Shown piece by piece: positions 24,812-32,936 of a stretch of 34,625 nucleotides of DNA (the first letter of the stretch is position 1; the number at the start of each line of letters is the position of its first letter). Source of the stretch: Peribacillus deserti (GTDB taxonomy: Bacteria; Bacillota; Bacilli; Bacillales; DSM-1321); NCBI RefSeq assembly GCF_002863585.1, contig NZ_PGUY01000061.1, positions 1 to 34,625 on the forward strand. The letters are read 5' to 3'. The translations under genes were made by a program, and so were the position numbers. The notes under the pieces were generated by a model, which saw only the letters and a program-made list of their open reading frames with translations, was not told the DNA's origin and did not search any database.

Positions 24812-25465
24812 TCATCTGTCATGATCCTGTGTTTGTTTTGATAACTCTGCAGCTGCCTTAAAGGCGGATTCTGCATGGCTGATGGCAGTAATGACCGAAA
24901 CTCCATCTGCACCGGCTTCCATCACCATACTGGCATTTTCTTGATTAATGCCGCCTATTCCTACAATAGGGGTTTGTATTCCTTTATTTCGGAGCTCCCT
25001 GATGAAGCTCAAGCCTTGTACCGGCTTTGCATCTTTTTTTGTAGAAGTAGGGAATATGGGACCCAAACCGAAATAATCAGCACCTGCTGCCTTAGCAGCC
25101 ATTGCTTCTGCCCAGGTATGGACAGAAACTCCCAAAATTTTATCTCCGATTCGTTTTCTGACTGATAACACATGTTCATCCTCCTGGCCAATATGTACAC
25201 CATCCGCATCAATGGCAAGGGCCAAATCAATATCGTCGTTTACGATAAATGGAATATCATGTTCCCGGCATATTCTTTGGAGCTCTTTAGCAAGGGCATA
25301 TTTATTTCCGTCTAGCAGGCAGCCTTCACCTTTTTCACGAAATTGAAAAAGACTGATTCCCCCACGGATTGCTTCAGTCAGAACATGTGCAGGATTCTCA
25401 AAACAGTTATTGCTTCCCATAATAAAGTAGAGTTTTAACAATTCTTTTAGCTTGTTAGGATTCAT
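24812..25465 (-). CDS. thiE: Thiamine-phosphate synthase
   Basis: 217 residues, TIM-barrel. It joins HMP pyrophosphate with thiazole phosphate to give thiamine phosphate, the last coupling step before TPP. Visible family motifs are FQFREKG (pyrophosphate-binding region), [22 protein letters not shown], the [16 protein letters not shown] loop and [11 protein letters not shown] near the end. Its ATG overlaps the thiD stop codon by 4 bp, so it is translationally coupled. It is the last gene of the TPP-riboswitch operon and is followed by a terminator. Confidence 0.95.
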   Translation of the reverse strand: MNPNKLKELLKLYFIMGSNNCFENPAHVLTEAIRGGISLFQFREKGEGCLLDGNKYALAKELQRICREHDIPFIVNDDIDLALAIDADGVHIGQEDEHVLSVRKRIGDKILGVSVHTWAEAMAAKAAGADYFGLGPIFPTSTKKDAKPVQGLSFIRELRNKGIQTPIVGIGGINQENASMVMEAGADGVSVITAISHAESAFKAAAELSKQTQDHDR

Positions 25466-26268
25466 GAGTATTGCTCCTGTTTCTTTTTATATGCCCAGTG
25501 ATTTGTAGGGCCATGTCCTGCACCGATATCCAGGCTGTTCTCGATGGCAGCCTGGATAAAATCTTTTGCCTTGACAACAGCACTATAAGCAGGCATGCCC
25601 TTAGCAATTTCTGCTGTTATGGCTGCTGAAAATGTACATCCTGTACCATGTGTGTTTTTGGTCGAAATCCGTGGAGTTTGTATGAGTCGAAAGTGGCTGC
25701 CATCATAAAATAAATCAGTGGACTTATGAGGGTCCTCATCATGACCGCCTTTGATAACGACTTGTTTAACTCCTGTATCTAGAAGCCGTTTTGCAGCCTC
25801 TTTCTTATCATCGGAAGTACGGATTGTCATGCCTGTAAGTATTTCTGCTTCTGGAATGTTCGGTGTAAGGACAGTTGTTAACGGAAAAAGATCCTGTCTT
25901 AAGGCAGTGACAGCTTCCTGCTGAAGAAGGGAAGCACCGCCTTTTGCGATCATTACAGGGTCTAGAATTACGTTTTTCCAGTGGAAATGTTTTATTTGCT
26001 CAGCTGCTACTCGGATAATATCCGCATTGAAGAGCATCCCCAGCTTAACTGCATCAGTACCCATGTCATGTCCGATCGATTGGATCTGGTTTTCCACAGC
26101 TTGAGGAGTCATAGGGTAGATACCCTGGACCCCTAACGTATTTTGTGCGGTCACAGCTGTAATGGCACTCATCCCAAAAACCTCTAGCTCTTGAAATGTT
26201 TTTAGATCTGCTTGGATGCCTGCTCCGCCGCCGCTGTCGGAACCTGCAATCGTCAGTGCTTTTTTCAT
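25462..26268 (-). CDS. thiD: Hydroxymethylpyrimidine/phosphomethylpyrimidine kinase
   Basis: 268 residues, ribokinase fold. It phosphorylates HMP and HMP-phosphate to HMP pyrophosphate, the pyrimidine donor for ThiE. The N-terminal [16 protein letters not shown] (residues 8-23) and the ATP/anion-hole motif [12 protein letters not shown] (about 207-218) are intact. The start TTG/ATG region has AAAGGATC upstream, 20 bp after thiM. Gene order thiM-thiD-thiE is typical of Gram-positive thiamine salvage operons. Confidence 0.94.
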   Translation of the reverse strand: MKKALTIAGSDSGGGAGIQADLKTFQELEVFGMSAITAVTAQNTLGVQGIYPMTPQAVENQIQSIGHDMGTDAVKLGMLFNADIIRVAAEQIKHFHWKNVILDPVMIAKGGASLLQQEAVTALRQDLFPLTTVLTPNIPEAEILTGMTIRTSDDKKEAAKRLLDTGVKQVVIKGGHDEDPHKSTDLFYDGSHFRLIQTPRISTKNTHGTGCTFSAAITAEIAKGMPAYSAVVKAKDFIQAAIENSLDIGAGHGPTNHWAYKKKQEQYS

Positions 26269-26288
26269 AGTTTATCGATCCTTTCTAA

Positions 26289-27095
26289 TTAAGCTTCTTC
26301 TATTTTGCTGTATTGCTGTATGTCAGCAGGGGAGATATTATAAAGTTCATCAATAAATGCGGGCAGGAAGCTTCCGGGGCCGATTACTGAATGCTTCTTC
26401 ATGGCTAGTTCAGCCGCAATTCCATATGTAGTCAAAGCAGAAAGGGAAGGAAGAAATAGATCTTGATGACCGGCAGAAAAAGCTCCAATTACCGAAGTCA
26501 GCAGGCAGCCAGTACCCGTCACTTTAGTCAGCATGGGGTGCCCATTTTTATTTAGATACGTGTTTTCACCATTCGATACAAAATCATCTTGCCCTGTTAT
26601 CACAACAATCGTTTTTAGCTTATTTGCTGCTGATTTTGCTAAAAGAGAAATGTTTTTATCAGTGGAAACTGAATCCACACCTTTGATGCTCCATGATTCA
26701 CCTGATACATTAGCAATTTCTGCGGCATTCCCGCGAATCACCGATACAGAGACTTCTTGTAAAATCCGCTTTGCTGTATCGGTTCTATATGCTGTCGCTC
26801 CAGCACCTACCGGGTCAAATATGACTGGGATTCCATGAGTGTTCGCAGATTTTCCGGCAAGAATCATGGCTTCCACTTGCCCGGGATGCAGAGTGCCGAT
26901 ATTTAAAACAAGAGCACCTGCAATACTTGCCATATCAGCCGCTTCGTCTGCTGCATCAGACATAACCGGGGATGCTCCAAGTGCCAATAAACCATTTGCT
27001 GTAAAATTCGTTACAACCGTATTGGTTATGTTGAACACCAGGGGATTTGTATTTCGTACTGAGTCTAACAAACTGCCAATCTTTTTCACTTCCAT
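26289..27095 (-). CDS. thiM: Hydroxyethylthiazole kinase
   Basis: 268 residues, ribokinase-like fold. It phosphorylates the salvaged thiazole alcohol to the thiazole phosphate used by ThiE. Motifs present: [20 protein letters not shown] near the N-terminus, [29 protein letters not shown] (about 112-127) and the C-terminal [16 protein letters not shown] (about 190-205) with the conserved Cys. ATG 27095 has GGAGGT 9 nt upstream, 23 bp after the SDR stop codon. Confidence 0.95.
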   Translation of the reverse strand: MEVKKIGSLLDSVRNTNPLVFNITNTVVTNFTANGLLALGASPVMSDAADEAADMASIAGALVLNIGTLHPGQVEAMILAGKSANTHGIPVIFDPVGAGATAYRTDTAKRILQEVSVSVIRGNAAEIANVSGESWSIKGVDSVSTDKNISLLAKSAANKLKTIVVITGQDDFVSNGENTYLNKNGHPMLTKVTGTGCLLTSVIGAFSAGHQDLFLPSLSALTTYGIAAELAMKKHSVIGPGSFLPAFIDELYNISPADIQQYSKIEEA

Positions 27096-27118
27096 TTAAT
27101 CCATACCTCCAATATGTT

Positions 27119-27880
27119 CTAGTTCTTTACTAATCCACCGTCAACAACCAAGTTTTGGCCCGTAACCGCGCGGCTCCAGGGTGATGCGAAGAAACAAATG
27201 GCATCTGCCACTTCTGATGGCTGGGTAACTTTTCGAAGCGGGGTAGAGGCTTCTATCAGCTGGAACACTTCCTGACTGGTTGCCGAACTTGCATCAGTAG
27301 CTTTCAATAGACCTCCTGAAACCATGTTGACCGTAATCCCGTACTGTCCTAATTCCTGAGCCATATTTCTTGTCATTCCTAATAAGGCAGCTTTGCTTGT
27401 CGTATAATCGTGATAAGGTACTACTGGATTCTGAAAGAGGTTGGTTCCTATGTTGATAATTCTTCCAAACTCCATTTCTTTCATATTAGGATTTCCAGCC
27501 TGTATGGTGTTTAAAGACCCTTTTACAGAACCTTCAAGCTGGGTCTGATAATCCTCCCAGCCAATTTGTGATGCATCTTTTTTTGCAGCTGGATCAAAGC
27601 GGAAGTTGACCAGGGCATTATTGACAATGGTGGTAATGGGCCTGCCAAAGTACTCATGTGCTTTACGAAATAGATCCTTCACCTGATTAACATCCCGGAC
27701 ATCTGCTTGCAGATCCACTGCGTTTTCCCCAATCTGTTCCTTTAGCTTCTCTGCCTTTTCTCTGCTGGAATAATAATTGATAACCACTTTCGCGCCTTCC
27801 CTAGCAAAAGCCTTTACCGTATCTCGTCCTAAACCTCTGCTTGCTCCTGTCACTAATACTACCTGGCTGCTAATTTCCAT
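27119..27880 (-). CDS. Short-chain dehydrogenase/reductase (FabG-like), first gene after the TPP riboswitch
   Basis: 253 residues, classical SDR. The NAD(P)-binding motif TGASRGLG is at residues 11-18, NNAL at 87-90 and the catalytic Y159-x3-K163 in YTTSK. The residue 13 before the Tyr, normally Ser, is Thr146 (INIGTN), which could keep or alter activity. It ends VDGGLVKN, as FabG-type enzymes do. Usually annotated 3-oxoacyl-ACP reductase, but its place ahead of thiM-thiD-thiE, 23 bp apart and under the riboswitch, argues for a thiamine-related substrate rather than fatty-acid synthesis. ATG 27880 has AGGAGG about 6 nt upstream. A mobile repeat lies in its leader. Confidence 0.85.
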   Translation of the reverse strand: MEISSQVVLVTGASRGLGRDTVKAFAREGAKVVINYYSSREKAEKLKEQIGENAVDLQADVRDVNQVKDLFRKAHEYFGRPITTIVNNALVNFRFDPAAKKDASQIGWEDYQTQLEGSVKGSLNTIQAGNPNMKEMEFGRIINIGTNLFQNPVVPYHDYTTSKAALLGMTRNMAQELGQYGITVNMVSGGLLKATDASSATSQEVFQLIEASTPLRKVTQPSEVADAICFFASPWSRAVTGQNLVVDGGLVKN

Positions 27881-27902
27881 AAGTATCCTCCTCTAAATAT
27901 AA

Positions 27903-28047
27903 GGCTCTTTTCTAAAAGATTGTTGTTTTTAATAAGTTTTGTTGCGTCACCCTATTGTTCAGTCAGGTCGATTGGCGCGGAAAGCGAGCATGCCTTACGC
28001 TCCAATCAACCTCATGTTCAATAGCAACAAAGTTTGAGAAACCAGCC
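27903..28047 (+). repeat. 145-bp GGCT-ended MITE (family 1, short form) with 8-bp target duplication
   Basis: Starts GGCTCTTTTCTAAAAG and ends as the reverse complement of GGCTGGTTTCTCAAAC. It is flanked by exact AAATATAA copies (27895-27902 and 28048-28055). Its two halves are imperfect inverted repeats (CTATTGTTCAGTCAGGTCGA against the reverse of TCAACCTCATGTTCAATAG). It lies in the mRNA leader between the riboswitch terminator and the SDR gene. Confidence 0.85.
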
Positions 28048-28050
28048 AAA

Positions 28051-28084
28051 TATAAAAAAGCCAGATCCAATCATGGACCTGGCT
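28051..28084 (-). terminator. Riboswitch expression-platform terminator
   Basis: On the minus strand AGCCAGGTCC pairs with GGATCTGGCT (28059-28084), followed by six T. It follows the TPP aptamer by about 40 nt, so TPP binding would be expected to stop transcription here. Confidence 0.8.
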
Positions 28085-28125
28085 TCGCGGGCAGTATAAA
28101 GTAAAAACGTTCAAATTTTTACCTT

Positions 28126-28220
28126 TACTACTTTCCTACGCTGGTATCATCCAGATCAGGTCCGAAGGGTTAAAAAACCGAAGTTTTTCTCTCAGCCCAT
28201 CCTTGGGCACCCCTAGTAGT
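28126..28220 (-). ncRNA. TPP (THI-box) riboswitch
   Basis: On the minus strand the conserved elements occur in order: CTACTAGGGGTGCCC, GGCTGAGA, ACCCTTCGGACCTGATCTGG, ATGATACCAGCGTAGGAAAG and TAGTA closing P1. These are the class-defining core sequences of the thiamine pyrophosphate aptamer. A terminator follows at 28084-28051. The controlled transcript is SDR-thiM-thiD-thiE. Confidence 0.95.
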
Positions 28221-28243
28221 GTGATGTATATGTAATTGCCCCT

Positions 28244-28272
28244 ATAATATCTTTTATTTTGCAGTACGTAAA
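28244..28272 (-). promoter_or_regulatory. Promoter of the TPP-riboswitch operon
   Basis: On the minus strand TTTACG (28272-28267) and TATTAT (28249-28244) are 17 bp apart, about 24 nt upstream of the aptamer. The -35 lies 24 bp beyond the stop codon of the upstream hydrolase gene. Confidence 0.6.
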
Positions 28273-28295
28273 GGAATTTGTTTAAATCCATACCT

Positions 28296-29138
28296 TTAAT
28301 CACTGTATCCGTTAACGAAATACTCTAACGTCTCCTGCTCATCTTCTGACAGGGGACGGCCAAATGCTTTCTGGATTTTTTCAAGGTTTCCACCGAATTC
28401 GAGTGTATAGTCTGCGGCGCTTCTTAAAAGTCGAGTTTCTTGGTTAAACTCATCCTTGGTAAGGGGTTCGGGAGAATGGGAAAGAATGAAGGTTTCTGCA
28501 TCAAAGGTCTCTAATTTGTCTAATAATTGAAGAGTGGTTTCAACCGTGTATTTCCGATTTTTAGAGTAAATATCAGGATAAATACAGTCACCCAGGAATA
28601 ATATTTTCTCCTCTTTGATATAGACGATCACAGAGTCTGGAGAATGGTCACCGCCAATATGCTGAAGAATGCAAGTGACGCCACCCAGATCTATTTCCAG
28701 TTGATGGATAAAAGTGATTTCAGGGATTGTAATGGATATGTTTCGGTTGTCTTTAAATTCAGCTTTGATAGCGTCTGCACAAAATTCAATTTCCAGTCCA
28801 GTTCTTACTCTTTCATCCAGAGCTTCATCGCTCCAAGAATAAGAAAGCAGCTTTTCTATAGCTTGCTTAGTTTTATAGGAGGAGATGGAAGGGAAATTCA
28901 GAGCTGATAAGCCAAAAATATGATCCCAGTGCCAGTGGGTTATCATAGCAAGGCGTGGGAGCGGGACTTCGTGTTTATGCAGCTCTTCTAAAAAGTAGGC
29001 AGCATGGGCTTCTGAATTACCGGAATCTATCATTAATGTATAGGTATCTCCAACAACTGCACCCAAAATGGGCCGGTCTGTTTCGGAAACAGGTGGAAGA
29101 TACCAAAAGCGTTCGGTAAGTTTTTTTAAAGTATGCAA
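28296..29138 (-). CDS. Metallo-beta-lactamase-fold hydrolase
   Basis: 280 residues, cytosolic. The metal motif is complete: H68-W-H70-W-D72-H73 in THWHWDHIFG, followed by the third-ligand His in GGDHSPDS (about residue 160), the bridging Asp in FLGDCIYPD (about 179) and a final His in ILSHSPEP (about 218). The fold is shared by glyoxalase II, lactonases and RNases, and the substrate cannot be read. The HSPDS segment in place of the glyoxalase II pattern points to a lactonase or hydrolase-like member. ATG 29138 has AGGAGGT 10 nt upstream. A single gene between the riboswitch promoter and the MFS gene. Confidence 0.85.
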   Translation of the reverse strand: MHTLKKLTERFWYLPPVSETDRPILGAVVGDTYTLMIDSGNSEAHAAYFLEELHKHEVPLPRLAMITHWHWDHIFGLSALNFPSISSYKTKQAIEKLLSYSWSDEALDERVRTGLEIEFCADAIKAEFKDNRNISITIPEITFIHQLEIDLGGVTCILQHIGGDHSPDSVIVYIKEEKILFLGDCIYPDIYSKNRKYTVETTLQLLDKLETFDAETFILSHSPEPLTKDEFNQETRLLRSAADYTLEFGGNLEKIQKAFGRPLSEDEQETLEYFVNGYSD

Positions 29139-29333
29139 AAAATAACCTCCTATATTATTATCTCCCGTATTTTTACCAAAATAAATGTAGTATTTCGTAT
29201 AGTTTAAGTTTAGCTTTAATGCAACTGCTTGCCAATCTTCTTTTAAAGATGACGGTTAATAGCCAGCGGCAAATATAGGGGGAATTGAAAGTTGGATGGT
29301 CCAAGCGAGCATACGGATTTGCTTTCACCTGGA

Positions 29334-29368
29334 ATATAAAAAGTCCGGCTCCACATGGCCGGACTTTT
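29334..29368 (-). terminator. Terminator of the MFS transporter gene
   Basis: AGTCCGGC (29342-29349) pairs with GCCGGACT (29358-29365), flanked by A and T runs, immediately after the MFS stop codon on the minus strand. Confidence 0.85.
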
Positions 29369-29369
29369 G

Positions 29370-30551
29370 TTATACTGGTTTTGTCTGTTCCCGGTCAGGT
29401 ACATCCTTGATAAAGAAGGAGATGACCAATAAAATAGCCAGGAAGATAATTGGAAGGTTAAATCCATCAGAAGGTCCGAATTTTTCAGAGACCGCACCAA
29501 CGAGCCAGCCTGCAAAAGCTCCGCCTATGCCTGAAGCCACATAGACAAGGCCCAACGCTGAACCGCTGGTTTCTGAAATCTTTGTACCGATCGCAGTGGC
29601 AGTAGGGAATAAAACAGAAAAGAATAAACCGGCTGCTGCAAATAAATAGACCCATTCATTCGCAAAGAATTTACTGATGGTCACAGTTACTACAGCAAGC
29701 AGAGAAAAGAATAGCAAAGTCTTTTTTTCTCCAATTTTGTTGGCAATCCATCCGCCTCCAAGTCTTCCTATTGTGAATAAGAGTGAAAAGGCTGATAAGA
29801 TGGCTGCCACTATAGTGCCTTTCTCAGAGCCAGTTGCCCCACCAAGTTCCAGGGTTTTTAAATAGCTTGGAAAGAAGTTCAAAAATGAAACTTCTGATGC
29901 TACATAAAAGACTAGAAAAATCATAATGAAAATGAACTGCATATTTTTTAACATTTCCTTAAATGAAGATAAACTTGCCCGCTCCGCCTTACCGGCAGGG
30001 ACATCCGTGAACGCTATATAAATAATGAACGCAACTAATAAAATAGCTATACCAAGATAGAATACTCTCCAAGAAATACCTGAGGAAAACATCCATCTTA
30101 AAATGAGAGGAGTAGAGAACATACCTAGACCATAAACTCCCATTGTTATATTAAACATCATTCCTTGTTTATTAGGAAAAACGGCTGGAACAATAGCATT
30201 AGAGGCAACAGTCATAGAACCCAGCCCAAATCCAACAATTAAATAAAACCCTAGGAAAAATAAAATAGTCTGGGCAGACCCTGTCCCCACTAACCCGGCA
30301 GCCATAATCACTGTGCCGGCAATCGTCATGATCTTCAGACCTTTTTTATCTACAAGATACCCGCTGACTACACCAGCGATTGTAAATCCCCATTGAAAAA
30401 TAAAAACAACCAGACCGAATTCATTCAGGTCCAAGCCGATATCCTTCTTAACCTCATCTAGAATAAGCCCTTTTGTACTGGACAATCCACCTAATAAAAA
30501 CATGGTGAATGCCATAATAAATAAAGCGGATATATTACGTTTGTTTCTCAT
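29370..30551 (-). CDS. Major facilitator superfamily transporter
   Basis: 393 residues with about 12 membrane helices. The loop 2-3 signature is recognisable as GYLVDKKGLKIMTIAGT (about residues 64-80), and the repeat in the second half as GRLGGGWIANKIGEKKTLLF. The middle loop is basic (AGKAERASLSSFKEMLKN). The first helix region FTMFLLGGLSSTKGLILDE and the conserved GFGLGSMTVASNAIVPAVFP resemble the sugar and organic-anion efflux branch, but no substrate can be assigned. ATG 30551 has GGAGAG about 11 nt upstream. Monocistronic with a strong terminator. Confidence 0.88.
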   Translation of the reverse strand: MRNKRNISALFIMAFTMFLLGGLSSTKGLILDEVKKDIGLDLNEFGLVVFIFQWGFTIAGVVSGYLVDKKGLKIMTIAGTVIMAAGLVGTGSAQTILFFLGFYLIVGFGLGSMTVASNAIVPAVFPNKQGMMFNITMGVYGLGMFSTPLILRWMFSSGISWRVFYLGIAILLVAFIIYIAFTDVPAGKAERASLSSFKEMLKNMQFIFIMIFLVFYVASEVSFLNFFPSYLKTLELGGATGSEKGTIVAAILSAFSLLFTIGRLGGGWIANKIGEKKTLLFFSLLAVVTVTISKFFANEWVYLFAAAGLFFSVLFPTATAIGTKISETSGSALGLVYVASGIGGAFAGWLVGAVSEKFGPSDGFNLPIIFLAILLVISFFIKDVPDREQTKPV

Positions 30552-30709
30552 CTCTTTTCACGCTCTCCAATTCTTTATATAACTTTATCTATTACTATAT
30601 TCCCCAAATTTCTGCTTCTGAACCTTTTCCCATTATCAACCAGAAATGGCCGTATTTCATTTGGTTAATAACAATTTTTTCTATTGCGAAATAGAAAGAA
30701 TGCTGAGAT

Positions 30710-31105
30710 TTGACATGAGGGGAGTATGATAAGGATAACCCAGGAAATGTAAACATAAGAGGAGTGTGATACGCAAAAACGGAGAATGCAGGCCTCAGAG
30801 GAGTGTGATACGCAAAAACGGAGAATGTAGGCATAAGGGGAGTGTGAGTGTGATACGCAAAAACGGTGGCCTAAGAGGAAAATTATACGAATACACCCTA
30901 GAATGTAAGCATAAAAGGGGTTTGATACGCATAAACCGGAGAATGTAATCATAAGAGGAGTTTGATACGCATAAAGCAGGAAACATAAGCATAGAATTTC
31001 ACGGGATAAGCATAAATGTTGAAAACATAAGCGTAAAGTCGTTGAACGTAAGCATAAATCTTCAAAACATAAGCATAAAGTCATTGAACGTAAGCATAAC
31101 GATGC
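30710..31105. repeat. Short tandem repeats: 39-bp units grading into about 20-bp units
   Basis: GAGGAGTGTGATACGCAAAA recurs at 30759, 30798 and (one base different, with an extra GAGTGT) about 30837, giving 39-bp spacing. Later units become GGAGTTTGATACGCATAAA, then AACATAAGCATAAA and GAACGTAAGCATAA, about 20-26 bp apart, to about 31105. The core TAAGCATAA resembles the repeat at 22152. The minus-strand reading frames here (Leu/Cys-rich) are repeat artefacts. Confidence 0.75.
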
Positions 31106-31144
31106 AGCGGAACGAATAATTCTGATATTCTAGCAAGAAATCTC

Positions 31145-31462
31145 TTATAAAGGTCCTAAATCATCAGGCCGGAACACATAAATTTGATATGTAAGCGGCG
31201 AATCCTCTAATTTAGCCACTAAAATGTGTTTTTAGCTACATAAATGGCAGCCATGCTCTGCCAGGTTGTAAGACATCCAAGGTCCTCTAAAATAACTGAC
31301 CCTTCTTTATAGAGCAGCCACCAGCAGCAATAGTAAAACATGTGAACAAGAAATTAGTAACAAACTGACAGCCTTTATACCAAAAAGGTAACCGGCATGA
31401 AAACCGAAATTAATCCAATAATAAGGTAACCAAACGTGCGGGTGTAGACTAGCTTATCCCAT
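31145..31462 (-). pseudogene. Decayed small membrane-protein gene
   Basis: On the minus strand TAGGAG precedes ATG 31462, but the frame stops after two codons. Protein-like pieces continue in shifting frames: LVYTRTFGYLIIGLISVFMP and VTFLV (membrane helix), KEGSVILEDLGCLTTWQSM, AAIYVAKNTF, and VAKLEDSPLTYQIYVFRPDD ending LGPL at 31145. About 105 residues in total when joined. At least three lesions are needed. The family is not recognised. Confidence 0.55.
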
Positions 31463-31581
31463 ACGTACTCCTATCATATTAAAAATGCAGCAGCGATCAT
31501 AAAAAATGTTTACAGCTAATTTAGTAAAGGGAATAAATGTGGCAGTAAACTTTAAATTAGAATACATTAGGAGATGGAAAT

Positions 31582-31884
31582 ATGTTGGATATTAAAAAAG
31601 GTGAACATGAATTTTATATCGAGAAGAACGGTGAGAAAGCTGCGTTTATTCAATGGGATTCTGAAGGTAAGGATAAAAATGGGACAAAAGCTATTTCAAT
31701 ATATCATACAGAAGTAGGCGAAAGTCTGAAAGGGCAGGGAGCAGGAAAAGCATTGGTTGAGAAGGTAGTGAATTATGCAAGGGAAGAGAAGCTGAGTGTG
31801 GGCGCAACCTGCTCTTTCGCTCAGAAAGTGCTGCAGGAAACGAGTGAGTTTCAGGATGTGCTGAGCGAACAACCGAAGCACTGA
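31582..31884 (+). CDS. Small GNAT-like N-acetyltransferase (YjdJ-type)
   Basis: 100 residues. This is the short acetyltransferase family (Acetyltransf_CG, like YjdJ). Beta strands FYIEKNGEKAAFIQWD and AISIYHTEVGESLKGQG lead to the acetyl-CoA loop GQGAGKALVEKVVNYARE (about residues 52-69), then VGATCSFAQKVL with the conserved Cys. ATG 31582 has AGGAGA about 7 nt upstream. The substrate is unknown. It is a single gene, closed by a long hairpin terminator. Confidence 0.85.
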   Translation: MLDIKKGEHEFYIEKNGEKAAFIQWDSEGKDKNGTKAISIYHTEVGESLKGQGAGKALVEKVVNYAREEKLSVGATCSFAQKVLQETSEFQDVLSEQPKH

Positions 31885-31977
31885 AATTCCGCCCCTAAAA
31901 AACAAAATACTACTTTAGTAAAAAGGGGATGTAATGTTATATTTAGGTTAGATAAGTGAAACAGTTGATATTAAAAG

Positions 31978-32019
31978 GACCACACATTTTAGATATGTCT
32001 AATATGTGTGGTCTATTTT
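31978..32019 (+). terminator. Long hairpin terminator
   Basis: GACCACACATTTTAGA (31978-31993) pairs with TCTAATATGTGTGGTC (31998-32013) with one mismatch and a 4-nt loop, followed by TATTTTA. The IS1595-type relic starts 4 bp further on. Confidence 0.8.
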
Positions 32020-32023
32020 ATAA

Positions 32024-32760
32024 GGCTATGTTAAAGTTAATGGTTGATTTTCAATAATACGTCCTCTTTTGTAGTATCCTGACTATTGACTATATACATT
32101 ACAAAAGAGACAATTTATATGACTTTAACGAACTAACCGCTTTTTACTGGAGGCATAAAGTGCTGTCTGCTTTTGCAAAAGAAAGTATCGGTATATTTGA
32201 AGGACTAGTAGAAGTAGATGAAACATACTTCTTAGAAAGCCATAAAGGACGAAGAGTTATTCCGAATCGTAAACCCTAGAAAACGTGGTGGTTCTGCTTC
32301 CAAAAGAGGTATTTCCAATGAACAAGTTTGTGTATTAGTTGCTAGAGACCGAAACAAAACAACCCTTTCAAAACGGGTCGGTTCAGGTAGAATTCTAATG
32401 GAGCAAATTGATGATACCCTTACATCGCATTTTAAGAATGATACGGTGCTTATTTCCGATGCCCACAATTCTTACAAATCTTACACATCTACTAACGATG
32501 TGGGGCACGTCATCATAAACGGAAGTAAGAAAGAATATGTAAAGAAAGGCATCTACCACCTCAATAATATTAATAATTACCATTCCCGTTTAAAGAAATG
32601 GATAAGTCGGTTTAATGGTGTTTCTACGAAGTATTTACAACTTTATTTAGTGTGGTTTCAATTCCTCGACAATAGGAAAATGGAAAGCGATTTAAGCAAG
32701 AAAAAACAAATGCTTTCTTGGCAAGTGTTCATGGAACATGGGAAACGGCAGACAAGTTAA
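32024..32760 (+). mobile_element. Remnant of an IS1595-type insertion sequence
   Basis: The left end GGCTATGTTAAAG followed by TTGATTTT is nearly identical to the right end of the MITE at 11726. Between it and the transposase frame, N-terminal coding sequence is missing. After the transposase stop no matching right end (AACATAGCC) is found, so the 3' terminus is lost. The 8 bp before it is TTTTATAA but no partner copy exists. Confidence 0.75.
32121..32760 (+). pseudogene. Broken IS1595-family transposase
   Basis: From 32121 the frame reads NELTAFYWRHKVLSAF and IFEGLVEVDETYFLESHKG (the DDE-type catalytic region with its first Asp), then RKP and TAG at 32276. It resumes one base later as KRGGSASKRGISNEQVCVLV and ARDRNKTTLS, through LISDAHNSYKS (second Asp region) and YHLNNINNYHSRLKKW (third region, ISXO2-like core), and ends at 32760. 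The N-terminal zinc-ribbon part is absent. One frameshift and a truncated start make it inactive. Confidence 0.88.
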
Positions 32761-32798
32761 GGCTGAGAGATTCTGCATTCTAAAAAAGTGCATATAAA

Positions 32799-32831
32799 AA
32801 TGAGCAAGGAAAATGTATCTCCAAGCTCATT
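32799..32831 (-). terminator. Terminator of the 513-aa secreted-protein gene
   Basis: AATGAGC (32799-32805) pairs with GCTCATT (32825-32831). On the minus strand it is followed by TTTATATG, 106 bp after the stop codon. Confidence 0.5.
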
Positions 32832-32936
32832 GCATTTTGATATCCATTTTTTACTAAAGCAACCGATAGTGTAAGTACAATCCTTCTCAAACTTGTTTTC
32901 ATTTTGAAGGAACGCCTCTGTCGTATAAAACTATAT

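Noticed and set aside
30665-31084. Leu/Cys-rich minus-strand reading frame of 139 codons
   Set aside because: It is the translation of the short tandem repeats; the repeated LCLCF pattern follows the DNA period and no ribosome binding site precedes it.
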